A stretch of 64,000 nucleotides of DNA from Polymyxa betae (GCA_003693705.1 RBZT01000832.1:44802-108801); one strand, 5' to 3'. Shown: positions 36,013 through 47,587, numbered from the stretch's first letter. Program-made: numbers and translations. Notes: a model not told the origin generated them from the sequence alone.

Positions 36013-39000
36013 ATGGAAGAAGATGAATTAGCCGCTTGTCGAAAGCAAAACGAGGAACTGCGAGCCAAACTATGCAGGCTTGTTCCTGAATGGAAGAATT
36101 TGAAAACCCTTGTTCAGAAACTAACAGCTTCAGAAGCTGCAGCTGTCGCTCGTGCGGAGCAGTTAGCCAAAGCTTCTGACATATCTTCTCCATCCTCGAC
36201 TTCCTCTGGCAGTGACGATGCTGCGGCTTTAAGAGCTAAGCTCGGCAAATTGGTTCCAGAATGGAAACGCTTAAAAGAGGCGAATAAATCGCTATCTGAA
36301 TCTGAGTCTACTTATCGCCTTAAGGCCCAGGAACTCGAATCTCAACTTGATGCTGCTAATGTCGAGCTGGAAAGGACGCAGGGAAGTCTACAAGAAGTCC
36401 AGGAACGCGTATTGGAACTCAGTGAAGCTGCAAATAGAGCCCAAGAGCTCGAATCTGAGCTCAAAGCTGCACAAGAAGTCCAGGAACGCGTATTTGAACT
36501 CAGTAAAGCTGCAAATAGAGCCCAAGAGCTCGAATCTGAGCTCAAAGCTGCTAACGCAGACCTGGAAAAGCTGAGGGAGGATTCATACACCTTTCAAGAA
36601 CTGCAATCTAGATTAAATTCTGCTCATTTGGAGCTGGAAGAAGCCACCCGCATCAACCAAGAGTACAAGGCTAAACTCGACGCCGCTTATATCGAACTCG
36701 AGCAGTTGCCAGAGGCTATTCGTAAGGCTCAGCAGCTCCAATTACGACTCGAGACGGCTAATTCAGAGCTGGAACGTCTGCAAGAAGATGCAAGTATGGA
36801 TTGCTCAGGTCGTTTTACATCTTCAACCGTGTGACAGTTTTTAGGAGATGCGCAACAATATTCAGCGGTAGTGTCAAGGCTCCAGAATCAATTTGAACAG
36901 CAGGTTACACGCTTCAAGATTTTTGTGTGCTATTGTCCTAACTGTTCTCAGGACGAAGAAATTTCGAGACTGAGAAATCGTCTTGAGAAGGCTATGCAAC
37001 GTCCATCAAAGCTGGACTATCAGAAGCTCAAGCACGAAAATGTACAATTACAGAAAATGTTCTCAGTTGAGGCAGACATCGTTCGGGCATTACAACATGA
37101 TATCGTAATCACACCCTATCGAGCTTATGTCTTTCTAAGGCTTGTTTTAGGCTGAGAGTCGCTCTTCCAATGACAAAGTCGTTTCGCTTTCTGATGAGCT
37201 GGCGGACCTTAAAGCTCGATTCTCTGTCTGCCAAGCTTCTCGTGACTCCTTGATTATCGATGGCGACAAGCTGGAAGCTGAAAATCGTATGCTCCATTTA
37301 CAGATAGATCAGCTTCGCCAGAGTAACCCAGAGTAAATTGCTCTTCCCTCAAGAGTCTAGATATCTTATTACGTGAAATAGGGAACTGAACGAAATCAGA
37401 GAGTCGTGCAAAGACAGTCTGTCCGAAGGCAAATCGTTGTTTTCCGGGAATCAGGTTCGACCTTCTAGCTAGAATCGGCTCTCTCCTAATACTATTATAG
37501 GTAGAGAGCGACTCTGATAAGTTTCATCACTACCAGAATCGAATTGAAACTCTGGAGGAAGAGTTACTCGAGCTGACTGCTTCAAATGCGCATCTACAAC
37601 AGATGTTATCGTTCATGAACTCTGAGTTGCTGTCAAGCCAAGAATTTATTCAGCAGTCTTCTTCCTATCTACGCTCAGAATCAGATCTTCTGCTGCAGTC
37701 ATTGTCTGAAAAAGAGCAGCTTATTGAAGATCTGTCTTACCAGCTTAACGGGCTTCGAGCTCACTATGGCGAGAAAATGGTCGCTCTCAAAGCAACTATT
37801 TACGGTCTCCGCAGGCATAATGACAGGCTTCAAGAGATCATTAATGCTCATGAGTATAATTCAGAAGGCGAGGTTTTAAGAAGCGAAAATGTCAGATCGC
37901 CAGAGCGTATGCGGGAAACGGAAAAACAAGTTGATAGGCAATCTGATATAGTGGATTCGGACATGTCGCTCAAGCTTGAACTGGAAGCTGCACAGATTCG
38001 AATCAGCGAGCAAACCCTTGCACTACACGATGCACAGATGCAAATTGACGACCTCCGTCGCGAATTGGAAAGTCTTCAAACATCGACCGATGAGCAATTG
38101 AAGTTTGACTTTGAAGACGCAAAGATTCGAGTCGACGACCAAAGCCGTCAGCTGCAAGATGCACACTCGCAGATTAGTGAGCTACGTCAAGAGTTGGAAG
38201 AAACTGAGTCCCGAAACCAACTTGATCTGGAAGAAGCGAAATTGCGAATCGATGAGCAAAGCCGCCACCTAACAGATGCACTGACTCTCAATGATGAGTT
38301 GCGCCAAGAGCTAGAATCTGCCCAGCTCCGAGTTGGCGAAGAGAACCAAGCTGACGAGGAAGATGCCAAAATTCGAGCAGAACAAAATCGCGAGTTAGAA
38401 GTAGCCCAATTGCAGATTAGTGAATTACGCCAAGAATTACAAGCTGCTCAAGCCCGAATCAATGAACAGAATCTCGAATTGAGAGCTGTACAGTCTCGAA
38501 TTGATGAACAGACTTGTGAGCTGGAGTCTGCGCAAGCCAAAATCGACGAGGTACGTCGTGATCTGGTGGCTGCTCAATCGCGAATCGAGGAACAAAATCG
38601 TGAGTTGGAGGCCACACATTCGCAATTTGATGAGCAACGTCTCATGCTTGAAAGTGCACGCAATCAAGTCGACCAACAACGTCGTAATTTTGAAGCGGCG
38701 GAAGCTCAAATTGTTGAGCTTTGTCAGGAGCTTGAAGCTGTTCAAATACGATTGGAAGAGCAACGTTGCGAACTGGAATCGGCGCAGTCTCAAATCGCTC
38801 AACAAACTCATGGACTGAATGTAGCTCAGAAGCGAATCGACCAACAGAGTCAGTTAGGCCGTGCAATTGTTCACAGCTATAACGAGCTCAGAGGTTTTTG
38901 ATTCACGTCTCCGCGACTTTTTTCTAAGAATTTCTTAGGTCACTACGAGCTCTTAATGGCCAAAGTAGAAAGCGAATCGGCGGCTTTCGAACAGATATTA

Positions 39001-39855
39001 CGCTCTCAGTCAAGCAGGTCGCTTTCACCAAGGAAGTCTGCGCCATTTTCAATCAACGAAGTCTCCGCTTCGAAACCTTCCGATCCTGTTAGAAGCGCTT
39101 CAGTTCCCGCTAAGAAAAGGCGAACTTTGAAAGAACTTCTAGTCAAGCTATTTGAAAGACCGATATACGACGAAAATGGCAAACCGATCTCTCGTGTTGA
39201 CCTTACCGAAGACACGACTTTTGCCTGGGATCCGGTCAAAAAGAAGTATATTGATTTAAACGCTCCCGAAGTCGAAGAGAAATCCACACCTAAGCCTCCT
39301 CCTCGCCCTTCTTTCGCTCTTTCCCATGCGCCTCCAGCATCTGTACCTCCAGGAACGGCTCCCCCGCCAAGAATGCCGAACAGGTCGTTAACTGGTTCCC
39401 GATATGCGCTTCCTGAGGGGCAGTCAGGTACGAAGACACCACCAAAGCCATCATCCAGTGTTGGTTCGCGATATGCTCTCGTGAGTGGTACTTCTGAGAA
39501 CCCGCCGAAGCCATCTGCTGCCATCTCGGTCAGCGCTCCATCACCTGCAACCGTTTCTTCTAGTAACAGTTTCTACTCTCCTCCGGTTATCAACAGCTTC
39601 GAGGATGTTGTAATAATCTCAGCCGATTATCACTCTCTTGTTGCATCGCTACTGGCACTGCAGAAGGAATTAGCATGCACGAAACGCGCCAGACTGGAAA
39701 CGGATGTACATGTTTCGACCCTTGTTCGGCAAATCAAAGACAGATTGGCTAAGACGCCAATGGAACCAAAGGCCTCTGACTCAATGGAAGTGAGCAAGTT
39801 AATCTACTGGTATGCTGTATCATCTTACATTATCATTGCATTAACCCTGTGCTAG
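36013..39855 (+). CDS. Golgin-like coiled coil fused to a Sec16 C-terminal-type module
   Basis: ATG at 36013 (MEEDELAACRKQNEELRAKL). Nearly 900 residues are coiled coil, with two LVPEWK-type repeats (RLVPEWKNLK, KLVPEWKRLK) at the start and a long region of repeating Q-S-R-I-x-E-Q units at 37980-38880. The join at 38895-38940 is a phase-consistent intron (ELRG/HYELLMAKVE). Then come a basic KKRRTLKELLVKLF, DTTFAWDPVKKKYIDLNAP, an acidic EVEEKSTPK and a proline-rich tail with PNRSLTGSRYAL. That order (W-D-x-K-K, D/N-L-N-x-P-E, proline-rich, TGSRY-like) closely follows the conserved C-terminal region of Sec16, the COPII scaffold at ER exit sites. The Sec16 central domain is absent. The end is ambiguous: either a hydrophobic tail (YWYAVSSYIIIALTLC) or, if GTGAGC at 39789 is used as a donor, a short polar exon ending near 39926. 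Confidence 0.72.
36391..36552 (+). repeat. 81-bp in-frame tandem duplication
   Basis: Two adjacent 81-bp copies (36391-36471 and 36472-36552) in the coiled-coil gene encode 27 residues each (QEVQERVLELSEAANRAQEL versus QEVQERVFELSKAANRAQEL, then ESELKAA). Only a few bases differ, giving L to F and E to K, so the duplication is recent. It keeps the reading frame and adds nearly four heptads to the coil. Confidence 0.9.
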
Positions 39856-40570
39856 TATATTGGCCATCACTGGCATCGTTTCAGCTCTGACACAAATTTC
39901 AGCATAGATTTATTGATTTATTAGCATAACATTACATATTTGAATTGATCAGTGTGGAATTGCTATCTTTCGGTTTCCTCGAATTTCGTATCATTCTATG
40001 GTTATTCGTATATAGTAGTGCCTTTATTGACCTCATGTGTAGCTTCAATCAATTGTGGACTGTCTCAGATTCTTAAAGAAAACGGTTTTATTTTGCTCGC
40101 AGACACTACATCTTTGTCAGTGAATGCAAACGGATGATGCTCGATTTGAATTTCTTGACAAATCAAAGCATTGACGGGTGTATTCCTGATAGTTTGTAAC
40201 TTAGCGGGAAAGCGATAAATAACCTTGTGCTGAAGGCGACATCGCCTGTTGGTTATATTCCTCTAGCTAGACGATCTAGTCCATTGAAGCGCTATGGCAG
40301 GATCTTGACTCTTCATCTGACCATAATATTTCTATGAAATTCCATCAACTTAACCTCAGCTACAGTAAAGGGACTTTTGAAAACTGGAAGAATCAGGAAG
40401 CAACCTTGGACAGTCGGAATGGAGTATTTAACTAATGAAGTTGTTGACATGTCGCAAGTGTAAACCAAGTTCCGATACACAATCCATTAAGCGCATCTTA
40501 CACATAACACTCTCTCATCATTCTATCTCGTTCCCATCGGGTCGTCGCCATTCATCAGCGAGCAGTCACC
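39856..40570. other. Intergenic, AT-rich
   Basis: About 710 bp between the coiled-coil gene and PGK, including a possible 3' exon of the former up to about 39926. Frames are short and interrupted; no RNA gene or repeat recognised. The last 60 bp are a pyrimidine-rich PGK leader (catcattctatctcgttccc). Confidence 0.4.
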
Positions 40571-42361
40571 ATGAGTCTTAGTAACAGGCTTAGCATCGAT
40601 GACCTCAACGTCGCCGGCAAGCGCGTTTTGATGAGGTTGCTCATGGAAAATCCACTTGATTATCGCTTATCCAGTGGTTTACAGAGTCGACTACAATGTC
40701 CCTATTAATAAAGCTGGTCAAGTTGAGGATCCTCGTCGTATCGATGCAACTATCCCTACTATAAATCATTGCTTGAAGCAGGGTGAGTGAATTGGTAGTT
40801 TCAATCATGAGCTAAAAGCTGCTACAGGCGCCAAAAGCATCGTCCTGATTTCCCATCTTGGACGGCCAGACGGCCAAGTTATGCCGAAGTTCGACTTCTA
40901 TTTCAATCGTCTCATTTGATTGTTGAAATTCTTTAGGTACTCGTTGAAATGCTGCGTTCCTGTTGTTGAGAAACTTCTTGGGAAGCAAGTCACTTTCCTG
41001 AACGATTGCGTCGGCCCAGGTAGGTATCAGATTTTGTCTTCATCCCCAGTTCTCAAGCGATGCTCAGATGTTGAGGCAGCCACTGCTAATCCACAATCTG
41101 GCTCTGTTTTTCTGTTAGAAAATCTTCGATTCCATCCGGAAGAAGAAGGTGTTTGGGGTTTAATGCCGCGTCCAATGCTTAACATTTGTATTCAGGTGCA
41201 AGCGTTGATGCGAGTGGAAAGAAAACGAAGGCAGACCCTAATGCCGTCACGAAATTTCGCCAAGATCTATCTAAACTCGGCGATGTGTTTGTCTTTGATG
41301 CTTTCGCTGCGGCTCATCGAGCACACAGCTCTGTTGTAAGTACAAGCGTCCCTTCATAAAGGTTCAATATGCCAATCAGATCTTAGGTCGGGATCAGCCT
41401 CGCAAAGCGCGCCTGTGGTTATCTTATGAAAAAAGAATTGGATTACTTTGCAAAAGCTTTGGAATCACCGGCGAGACCATTCCTTGCCATTCTTGGAGGC
41501 GCTAAAGTCAAGGACAAGATCCAGCTCATTGAGAATCTTCTTGACAAAGTTGGTATGTCAAATCAATTGACTTATGTCTATTATCGTTGCTTAATACTGA
41601 ACATGTAGACGAGATGATTATTGGAGGAGGGTAGAGTCTATTGAATGCTACATTTGATTACAATCTTAATGCTTTTTAGAATGGTCTTCACTTTTAAGAA
41701 GACCCTGAACAACATGAGCATTGGGAATTCTTTGTTCGATGAAGAAGGATCGAAGGTTCCCACATTCTGCCACAAAGATTATCTCTGATTTAAGAACACA
41801 GATAGTCAAAGGGCTGATCGAGAAGGCGGCAAAACGCAACGTGAAGTTGCATTTGCCGACCGATTATATTACGGCAAACAAATTTGCTGAAGACGCTGAA
41901 TCAGGTAGTGCCGACGACGCTTCTGGGATTCCAACTGGATGGATGGGACTTGATATTGGCCCGAAATCCGTCGAAGTGAACAAAGAGGTTAGCATCTTAG
42001 CCATTCTGGCTTATTCATGAATAGTGGCGTCGTTAGGTGATTGGACGTGCTAAAACAATTGTCTGGAATGGACCGTTGGGCGTGTTCGAATATGAAAAAT
42101 TCAGCAGTGGAACGAAGGAAGCCATGGAGGCTGTTTGTAAGGCAACCAAAACGGGCGCGGTCACTATTATTGGAGGTTTGTTTTGGGATTTATTGTACCT
42201 CAGTTGCTTAGTGTTGAGTAGGTGGTGATACTGCATCGGCCGCTGAGAAATTTAATGCTGCCGATCTTGTCTCTCACGTCAGTACCGGAGGAGGTGCATC
42301 GCTTGAATTGCTTGAAGGCAAAGAGCTTCCAGGTGTTACTGCTTTATCGTTAAAGAGTTAG
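40571..42361 (+). CDS. PGK: Phosphoglycerate kinase
   Basis: ATG at 40571 ([20 protein letters not shown]). About nine exons with 40-60 nt introns; TAG at 42359-42361. Conserved blocks in order: [143 protein letters not shown] and [20 protein letters not shown]. It transfers phosphate from 1,3-bisphosphoglycerate to ADP in glycolysis. The active-site Arg/His residues (HRAH) and nucleotide loops are intact. The loop usually written NDAFGTAHRAHSS reads [13 protein letters not shown] here. Confidence 0.97.
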
Positions 42362-42825
42362 CTATAGTTATTTAATAATATGTAGCAGCAATACAAAATA
42401 TTTCTGCATTTGCTTTAGATTATTGATAATGCATAGATTTGAGGAACCCCGTCAACCAAGATTTTGCCGCTTAAACCGCTAAGAACTGAGATCAACGAGG
42501 CTAAACTCTGAATAGGTCTGTTGTTCCAAACACTTCATTCATCTGTTCGGCTTGCCCTGTTTTCATCTTTAAAATAATGAGTCCGTGTCCGGTTGCGGTA
42601 GGAATGGTTTCGGAGCTCATCAATCAAATTAAGAGGTGCTAACCACTTTTGAACCGTTCGGCGGATCAAGCCATGCCCAGTTCACAGTCCTTGCTTTTAA
42701 CGGTATCTAAATACATTGATGCGGACAGGTTGAGTCGGTCAATGTCGGTTTGTTGATCAAGGTCACGGGGTTCCTAAAGTTAGTTCATCTCCGGGAAAAG
42801 AGAGCCAGTATTCCCGACAGTCCTG
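42362..42825. other. Intergenic before BTB gene
   Basis: About 460 bp between PGK and the first BTB-BACK gene. I see no extended frame and no repeat; it probably contains the PGK 3' end and the BTB promoter. Confidence 0.35.
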
Positions 42826-43743
42826 ATGTTCGGTCAGGTCACGTTGCAGCCTGATAGTCGCCAGTTGGATGGCCTGCTGGCCCTGGTCAATAGTCTGTTC
42901 TTATCAGAACCGACCAGCGATCTAATCCTTACCGTCAATGGCGAATTTTTCCATCTGCACAGCTTTGTCATGGCTGCGAGCAGTGACCTGATCAAGAGAT
43001 GGATCGAATCACCAGTCGCCGACGAACCAAAACTCATTAAAATCGACCTGCCGGATTTCGGTGTGGCCCCCAGAAAAATGACGCCTGTGCAGCTGTTCAA
43101 AGTGTATTTGAAACTAATCTATTGCTTGGTTCTGCCCAGCGGGTTCCAGCAAGATGTTGTTCTGGGTGTGGCCGCCATCGCCAATTTCATGATATCGCCG
43201 GGCATTCAAGACATGTGCGAGCAGCATCTGGTCAAAAACTTGGTCTTACGCGAAGACGTCCTGAGATTCGCCAAGCTGCATAATTTAACAAAGGTTGCTG
43301 CGGCAGCCATTCGGCTGCTCGTCAACTTTCTGCCGGAAAATAAGTCGCTGATTTACGAGGTCGATATTGATGATATGGGCGAACTCGTCAAACATCTGAA
43401 ACCGAATCCGAGCACGTTCGGCGTGAGTGTCTCGGGCTCAGACCTTTTAAATCTGCTGGTGCTGTACTGTTTGAATAATCGGCAGATCGACATGACCGGC
43501 GCTAATGTCGTCGTCGTTTCGAATCTGGACCGATTTCGGCATCTACCGACTTGGATCGAAAAGATCTCAGATTATTGGATTGCAAAAGATATCATCCAGG
43601 CGGAGGCCATGCTGCAAAGATTGGTTCCCGATCCACTCTGGCAGCAATCCGACTCCATCGATTTCTACAGACTAATGTCGGACCTGAGGGGTTCCTTGCT
43701 CAGAAAATTGGGGCAGCTACAGCAGATAAACGGTTACTTTTAA
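42826..43743 (+). CDS. BTB-BACK protein, single exon (copy 1)
   Basis: One uninterrupted exon of 305 residues, ATG 42826 to TAA 43743. The BTB/POZ fold is evident: LVNSLFLSEPTSDLILTVNG, FHLHSFVMAASSDLIKRWIE. A BACK-like helical region follows (QHLVKNLVLREDVLRFAKLH, LPTWIEKISDYW), ending SDSIDFYRLMSDLRGSLL. No Kelch repeats, MATH or zinc fingers follow, so it is a BTB-BACK-only protein. BTB proteins dimerise and often adapt substrates to Cullin-3 ligases; that is family knowledge. It is paralogous to the copies at 61302 and 62801. Lack of introns in an intron-dense locus suggests a retrocopy-derived family or a family that lost introns early. Confidence 0.85.
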   Translation: MFGQVTLQPDSRQLDGLLALVNSLFLSEPTSDLILTVNGEFFHLHSFVMAASSDLIKRWIESPVADEPKLIKIDLPDFGVAPRKMTPVQLFKVYLKLIYCLVLPSGFQQDVVLGVAAIANFMISPGIQDMCEQHLVKNLVLREDVLRFAKLHNLTKVAAAAIRLLVNFLPENKSLIYEVDIDDMGELVKHLKPNPSTFGVSVSGSDLLNLLVLYCLNNRQIDMTGANVVVVSNLDRFRHLPTWIEKISDYWIAKDIIQAEAMLQRLVPDPLWQQSDSIDFYRLMSDLRGSLLRKLGQLQQINGYF

Positions 43744-44492
43744 TCAGCTTAAGATTCCTGATTGTTATTGATCCTAAGACTGAAAACGGTTCTAGACAGT
43801 AGACTTCCCAGGATGGGAGATCATCGGCCAATACCGCCCGCTAATTAAGTTCAGGAAAGTTCGACCAGTTTGAGCAGATTATCAATGATGATAATCATAC
43901 GCGGGGTAGGCCTGATTCTGTATGGATGGACCAAGGCTTAGTACATTACAAAAACTATACCGGTACTTTGAAAAAACTAAAAGGAGGGATCGGCTCCATT
44001 CTACAGTATTGTAAAAATGAAAACCCCATATGAAGATCTTAATAATATTGTTAGTAGAAGAGTTTCATTAATTGTACAAAACAAAATTTCAAGTTCTTGT
44101 TTCAAATTAAAGTTTGTATTTATCTCCGAATTCACAAGCCTGAATTATCAGTCTATACGAAAACTTTTTTTATAAGATGGCCATCGACAAGAGATCCTTC
44201 ACAGTGGGTGAAATCGGTGTTTGTCCACATGAAGTCAAAACAGCTTGGGCTCCCCAAGACGCCATTTCTTGGTGACAAAACAATGATCTTCATAAATTGC
44301 GACTGAGTTTGCAGAGCTAATGCTATTTAGCAATGGCTTGGAACAGCATAAATATATTGCCGTCTAGAACATGACATTTTACAAACTCAATCCGAAGCGT
44401 GATTCACTGACGATGATTCAACAACAATTTGTTCTGGAATCTTAAATGTTCCGGCCCATCTTACTCTTGATCATTGTCTATTCGCTAAGAAA
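43744..44492. other. Intergenic, no supported gene
   Basis: About 750 bp of AT-rich sequence. Short frames (for example 44097-44306) lack family signals and are interrupted. No RNA gene, inverted repeat or array noticed. Confidence 0.4.
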
Positions 44493-45161
44493 ATGAAGAC
44501 TGCTCTTCTAGTACTGTTATTTCTCGCCGGCTATGCTATCGCCATTAATACTATTGATACGATGGCGGTTGATCCCAGCGGTGTGGTCATGATCGCGTAT
44601 ACGCCAAATTTCGCTGCCAATGAAGGCGACATCGTTGAATATGCGGCGTTGGTGACGCCTGATGACGATTCCGAATCGCCTTTGATGCTAAATATGCATC
44701 AAGCTTCCTGCTGTAAAGATATTGATGGGAAATGCCACGATTGGCATCAGGCGTTTGGACCGAAAAGTGTAACCTGCCATGGGCTGAACATCGCCGTCGA
44801 TTATAAAGCATCAGTTCTTGCTCGGGTAGCTAATTCGAGCACGGTCCCTGTCGTGATAGCCTCGAAGCGAGTTGTGGCGGTCTCCAAAGATGTCGTCACT
44901 CTCAACGAGGCAGAATATGTTGATCTGGTTAATCATGTTGTCGAGGCGACTGCCAACGACGAAGAGGCATCAGGCACGAAGCGATTCTTGCTGCGTCCTC
45001 TACCAATTGCCATCATTTTGACCGCAGCCATTTTCTTATTCCTATTTACGTTCGTCCTATTGCGATGCGTTGCCCGACTTCGTGCCCGCTGTTCGTCCAA
45101 GGAGCCGGTTTTACCACAATACGAGCCTATCCTTAATGATTATAATCCGCTTGAAAACTGA
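44493..45161 (+). CDS. Type I membrane protein of unknown family, single exon
   Basis: ATG 44493, stop TGA at 45159-45161, 222 residues. It has a signal peptide (ALLVLLFLAGYAIAINTI), an ectodomain of about 140 residues with four Cys in QASCCKDIDGKCHDW and SVTCHGLN, and one N-glycosylation-like site (NSST). A membrane helix follows (AIILTAAIFLFLFTFVLL), then a basic juxtamembrane segment and a cytosolic tail with YEPI, a YxxPhi sorting motif, plus DYNPLE. The tail suggests endocytic or lysosomal traffic. I do not recognise the ectodomain. Being intronless is unusual for this locus. Confidence 0.7.
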   Translation: MKTALLVLLFLAGYAIAINTIDTMAVDPSGVVMIAYTPNFAANEGDIVEYAALVTPDDDSESPLMLNMHQASCCKDIDGKCHDWHQAFGPKSVTCHGLNIAVDYKASVLARVANSSTVPVVIASKRVVAVSKDVVTLNEAEYVDLVNHVVEATANDEEASGTKRFLLRPLPIAIILTAAIFLFLFTFVLLRCVARLRARCSSKEPVLPQYEPILNDYNPLEN

Positions 45162-45788
45162 GAACCACAAATGTCAATAAACTTCTGTTCATATAAGCCC
45201 TGTGTCTGCGCAACCCGTCTACTGTTTCTGTCCGAATCTTCAGTAGCTACAGTATCATTTGAATGACTTGTTAAAATCTCATTATGAGGGTGGTTCCCTC
45301 TTTAATCGAACAACTCAATCAGTGAGATAAGATATCTCTAGTCGATGTTTGCAGCTCTGAATTTAATTCATTTGCCACTGTAGTTCTCCATTAAACCTGC
45401 AGCTTCAATGAGATCTTTTAGGGCCGCCCAGCTGTTACCGTTTCTTTTCTCTCACAGCATCGTTTTGACGCTGCAGGGATTTATGCTCTTCCAGGTTCTT
45501 TCTTGTTCTGGTTTACAAAATCGTTATCTGTGCCTGAAGATTCAGCAATTGGTTCAGGCAGTCATCCGACCTCCATACAAGTTTGGGTTTCTGTTCGAAT
45601 CCGCGTAATGGTCCTACCGGTAGCACTAAACTGACTAAAGTCTAAACTAGATACGTTGTTGGCTTTTCTTTTTAATTTTTCGGCAAAAAAACCAACCCAA
45701 CATTTTAATTGCGTTATAATATTAATAAAGTCTGTATGTAAAATTCGTCTTTGCGTAAGCTTGATTACAGTACGTAGTGCCGAAGCTG
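45162..45788. other. Intergenic, no supported gene
   Basis: About 630 bp upstream of the bromodomain gene. A short open frame at 45408-45608 has a hydrophobic stretch but no supporting feature. Confidence 0.35.
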
Positions 45789-47428
45789 ATGTCGGCGCGA
45801 AAGCGATCGTCATCGCATGTGACACTGGAAGAGAAATTGTCTCGAAGGGAGCCGGTACATGTGACCAGGAAGCATCTTAAAGACCGATGCAAGAGAATTC
45901 TGGAGGCGATCTCGGCACACGAGTTCGCCTGGCCGTTCAACTCGCCTGTGGATGCTGTGGCTCTGGGCCTGCCAACCTATCATATCATTATCAAACATCC
46001 AATGGACTTGGGCACAATTCAGAATAAGCTTCTCAATGATGAGTATCAATCGGTTGCTGAGTTCACCTCCGATGTTCGCCTCACGTTCCAAAACTGCCAC
46101 GTTTTCAACGATAAGAATTCTGAGGTCTGGAATCTTTTAAGCCAATTTCAATCTGTTGCTTTCTGTTATACAGACTGCAATGCCATTGAGGTGGCTGCAT
46201 GTTTTAAATTTTCTATTGATTTCGAGGACGCTCGCGATTTCGTATAGGGAACTGAGATCTATGTATAGGTTTGGAATATGGCGACCGAGGTAGCCATTTA
46301 TTTCGAATGGCTCATGCTTCATCAAGTCTCACATTGTGTCGTGGACGATGAATCATCTGAAGGTCCAGGCCTCATTATGGGCAGCGAGCAACCGAATATG
46401 GCAAAACGGCTTGCTGCTATTGGCAGTGACATCAGGTAAGTTAAAAATGCATGCTTTTGTTTTCCGGTTTCTTGCAGGAAAGTTTCTGCTTTTCATTGGA
46501 GGCTCTTTCCAGATTGCCTTATCAACTCTGATCGATATGAAATAGGGCGCCCTTAGAGCATCCTGCCAACTCGGCAGCGTGTGGTGTCTGTGAGCAGCCG
46601 GGTAATCTGCTCTGTTGTGATGGGCCATGTTTGCGATCATTTCACACATCTTGCGTCGGCTTGGCAGAATTTCCATCAGACGAACGCTGGTTCTGTTCCG
46701 ATTGTCAGTCGAAATCCCATTCCTGTTCCATATGCAGTGAACGGTACTGGTTAACAACTTTCCTCGACAGTTTTTGATAGGATTTTTTATTCCTTTCATT
46801 TTCTTATTTTCTGGGATTTGATAGATTTATGTAATAAGGAATGAAAGTTGTTTGTTGGAACTTTGGTCGATTTTGATCTGAATATGTTTCCAGAGGTGCC
46901 GATATGGTCGATGTCTTCCAATGCGCTCACGTCGCGTGTGGTTTATTCTTCCACAAAGCTTGTGTCAACGAACATGAACTCACCAAGACCAAGCAGAAGA
47001 GCCGGGCCGCCAACCGCGGGAACTTCATCTGTCCTCATCACACGTGTGCCAGATGTCGTCAACCGGCGCCGACCGCTTTGCTACTACAATGTAATCGCTG
47101 TGTTGATGCTTATCATATCGACTGCTTGGACCCGAACGCTACAATGCTTAATGCAAGGTCCGTAATCTGTTTGAAGCACGACGTCGATACAGCTCTCGAC
47201 GGTTTAGAAACGGTCGCCAACGCTAAGACTGACGATCCGTGGGCTTTGCATCATGTCCTGGATCATTTAAAGCTTGTTACTCCTACAAAATCGACAATCT
47301 GGACCACTCATCCTGCTGTTCGATGTCGTCTTTCGTGGAAGCCTGCACCGCAATACGTGGCGTATGCATTTTCAGATGAAATGAAAGAGATGCTGCAACG
47401 ACAAATGCAACAAAAATCCTCAACCTAA
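45789..47428 (+). CDS. Bromodomain plus PHD-finger chromatin reader
   Basis: ATG 45789 (MSARKRSSSHVTLEEKLSRR); stop TAA at 47428. Residues 20-120 form a bromodomain: RCKRILEAISAHEFAWPFNS, TYHIIIKHPMDLGTIQNKL, then VRLTFQNCHVFNDKNSEVW (the FQNC/FND region carries the acetyl-lysine Asn). After a helical link a PHD finger appears near 46560-46730 (CGVCEQPGNLLCCDGPCLRS, then FHTSCVGL and WFCSDC). A Cys/His-rich extension follows at 46900-47170 (FQCAHVACGLFFHKACV, FICPHHTC, CNRCVDAYHIDCLD), like the paired PHD/C5HCH fingers of NSD proteins. No SET or helicase part follows. It is likely a nuclear protein reading acetylated and methylated histone tails. It converges with THOC1. Confidence 0.78.
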
Positions 47429-47587
47429 TATATTGCATGCTGCTAACTGAAGTTCGTTGAGATCAACCAATGGAGTATAAATCGACTTCCAGTACCTGCA
47501 TCGACTGCAGGGTGAAACGGAATATCAGTTATGGATATCTCCAATTAGACATGATTATCAGGAGCGGGGTGCAAATTCAATCAATTT

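Noticed and set aside
45408-45608. Hydrophobic 66-residue frame
   Set aside because: No signal peptide logic, no neighbour context, and ends without supporting features.
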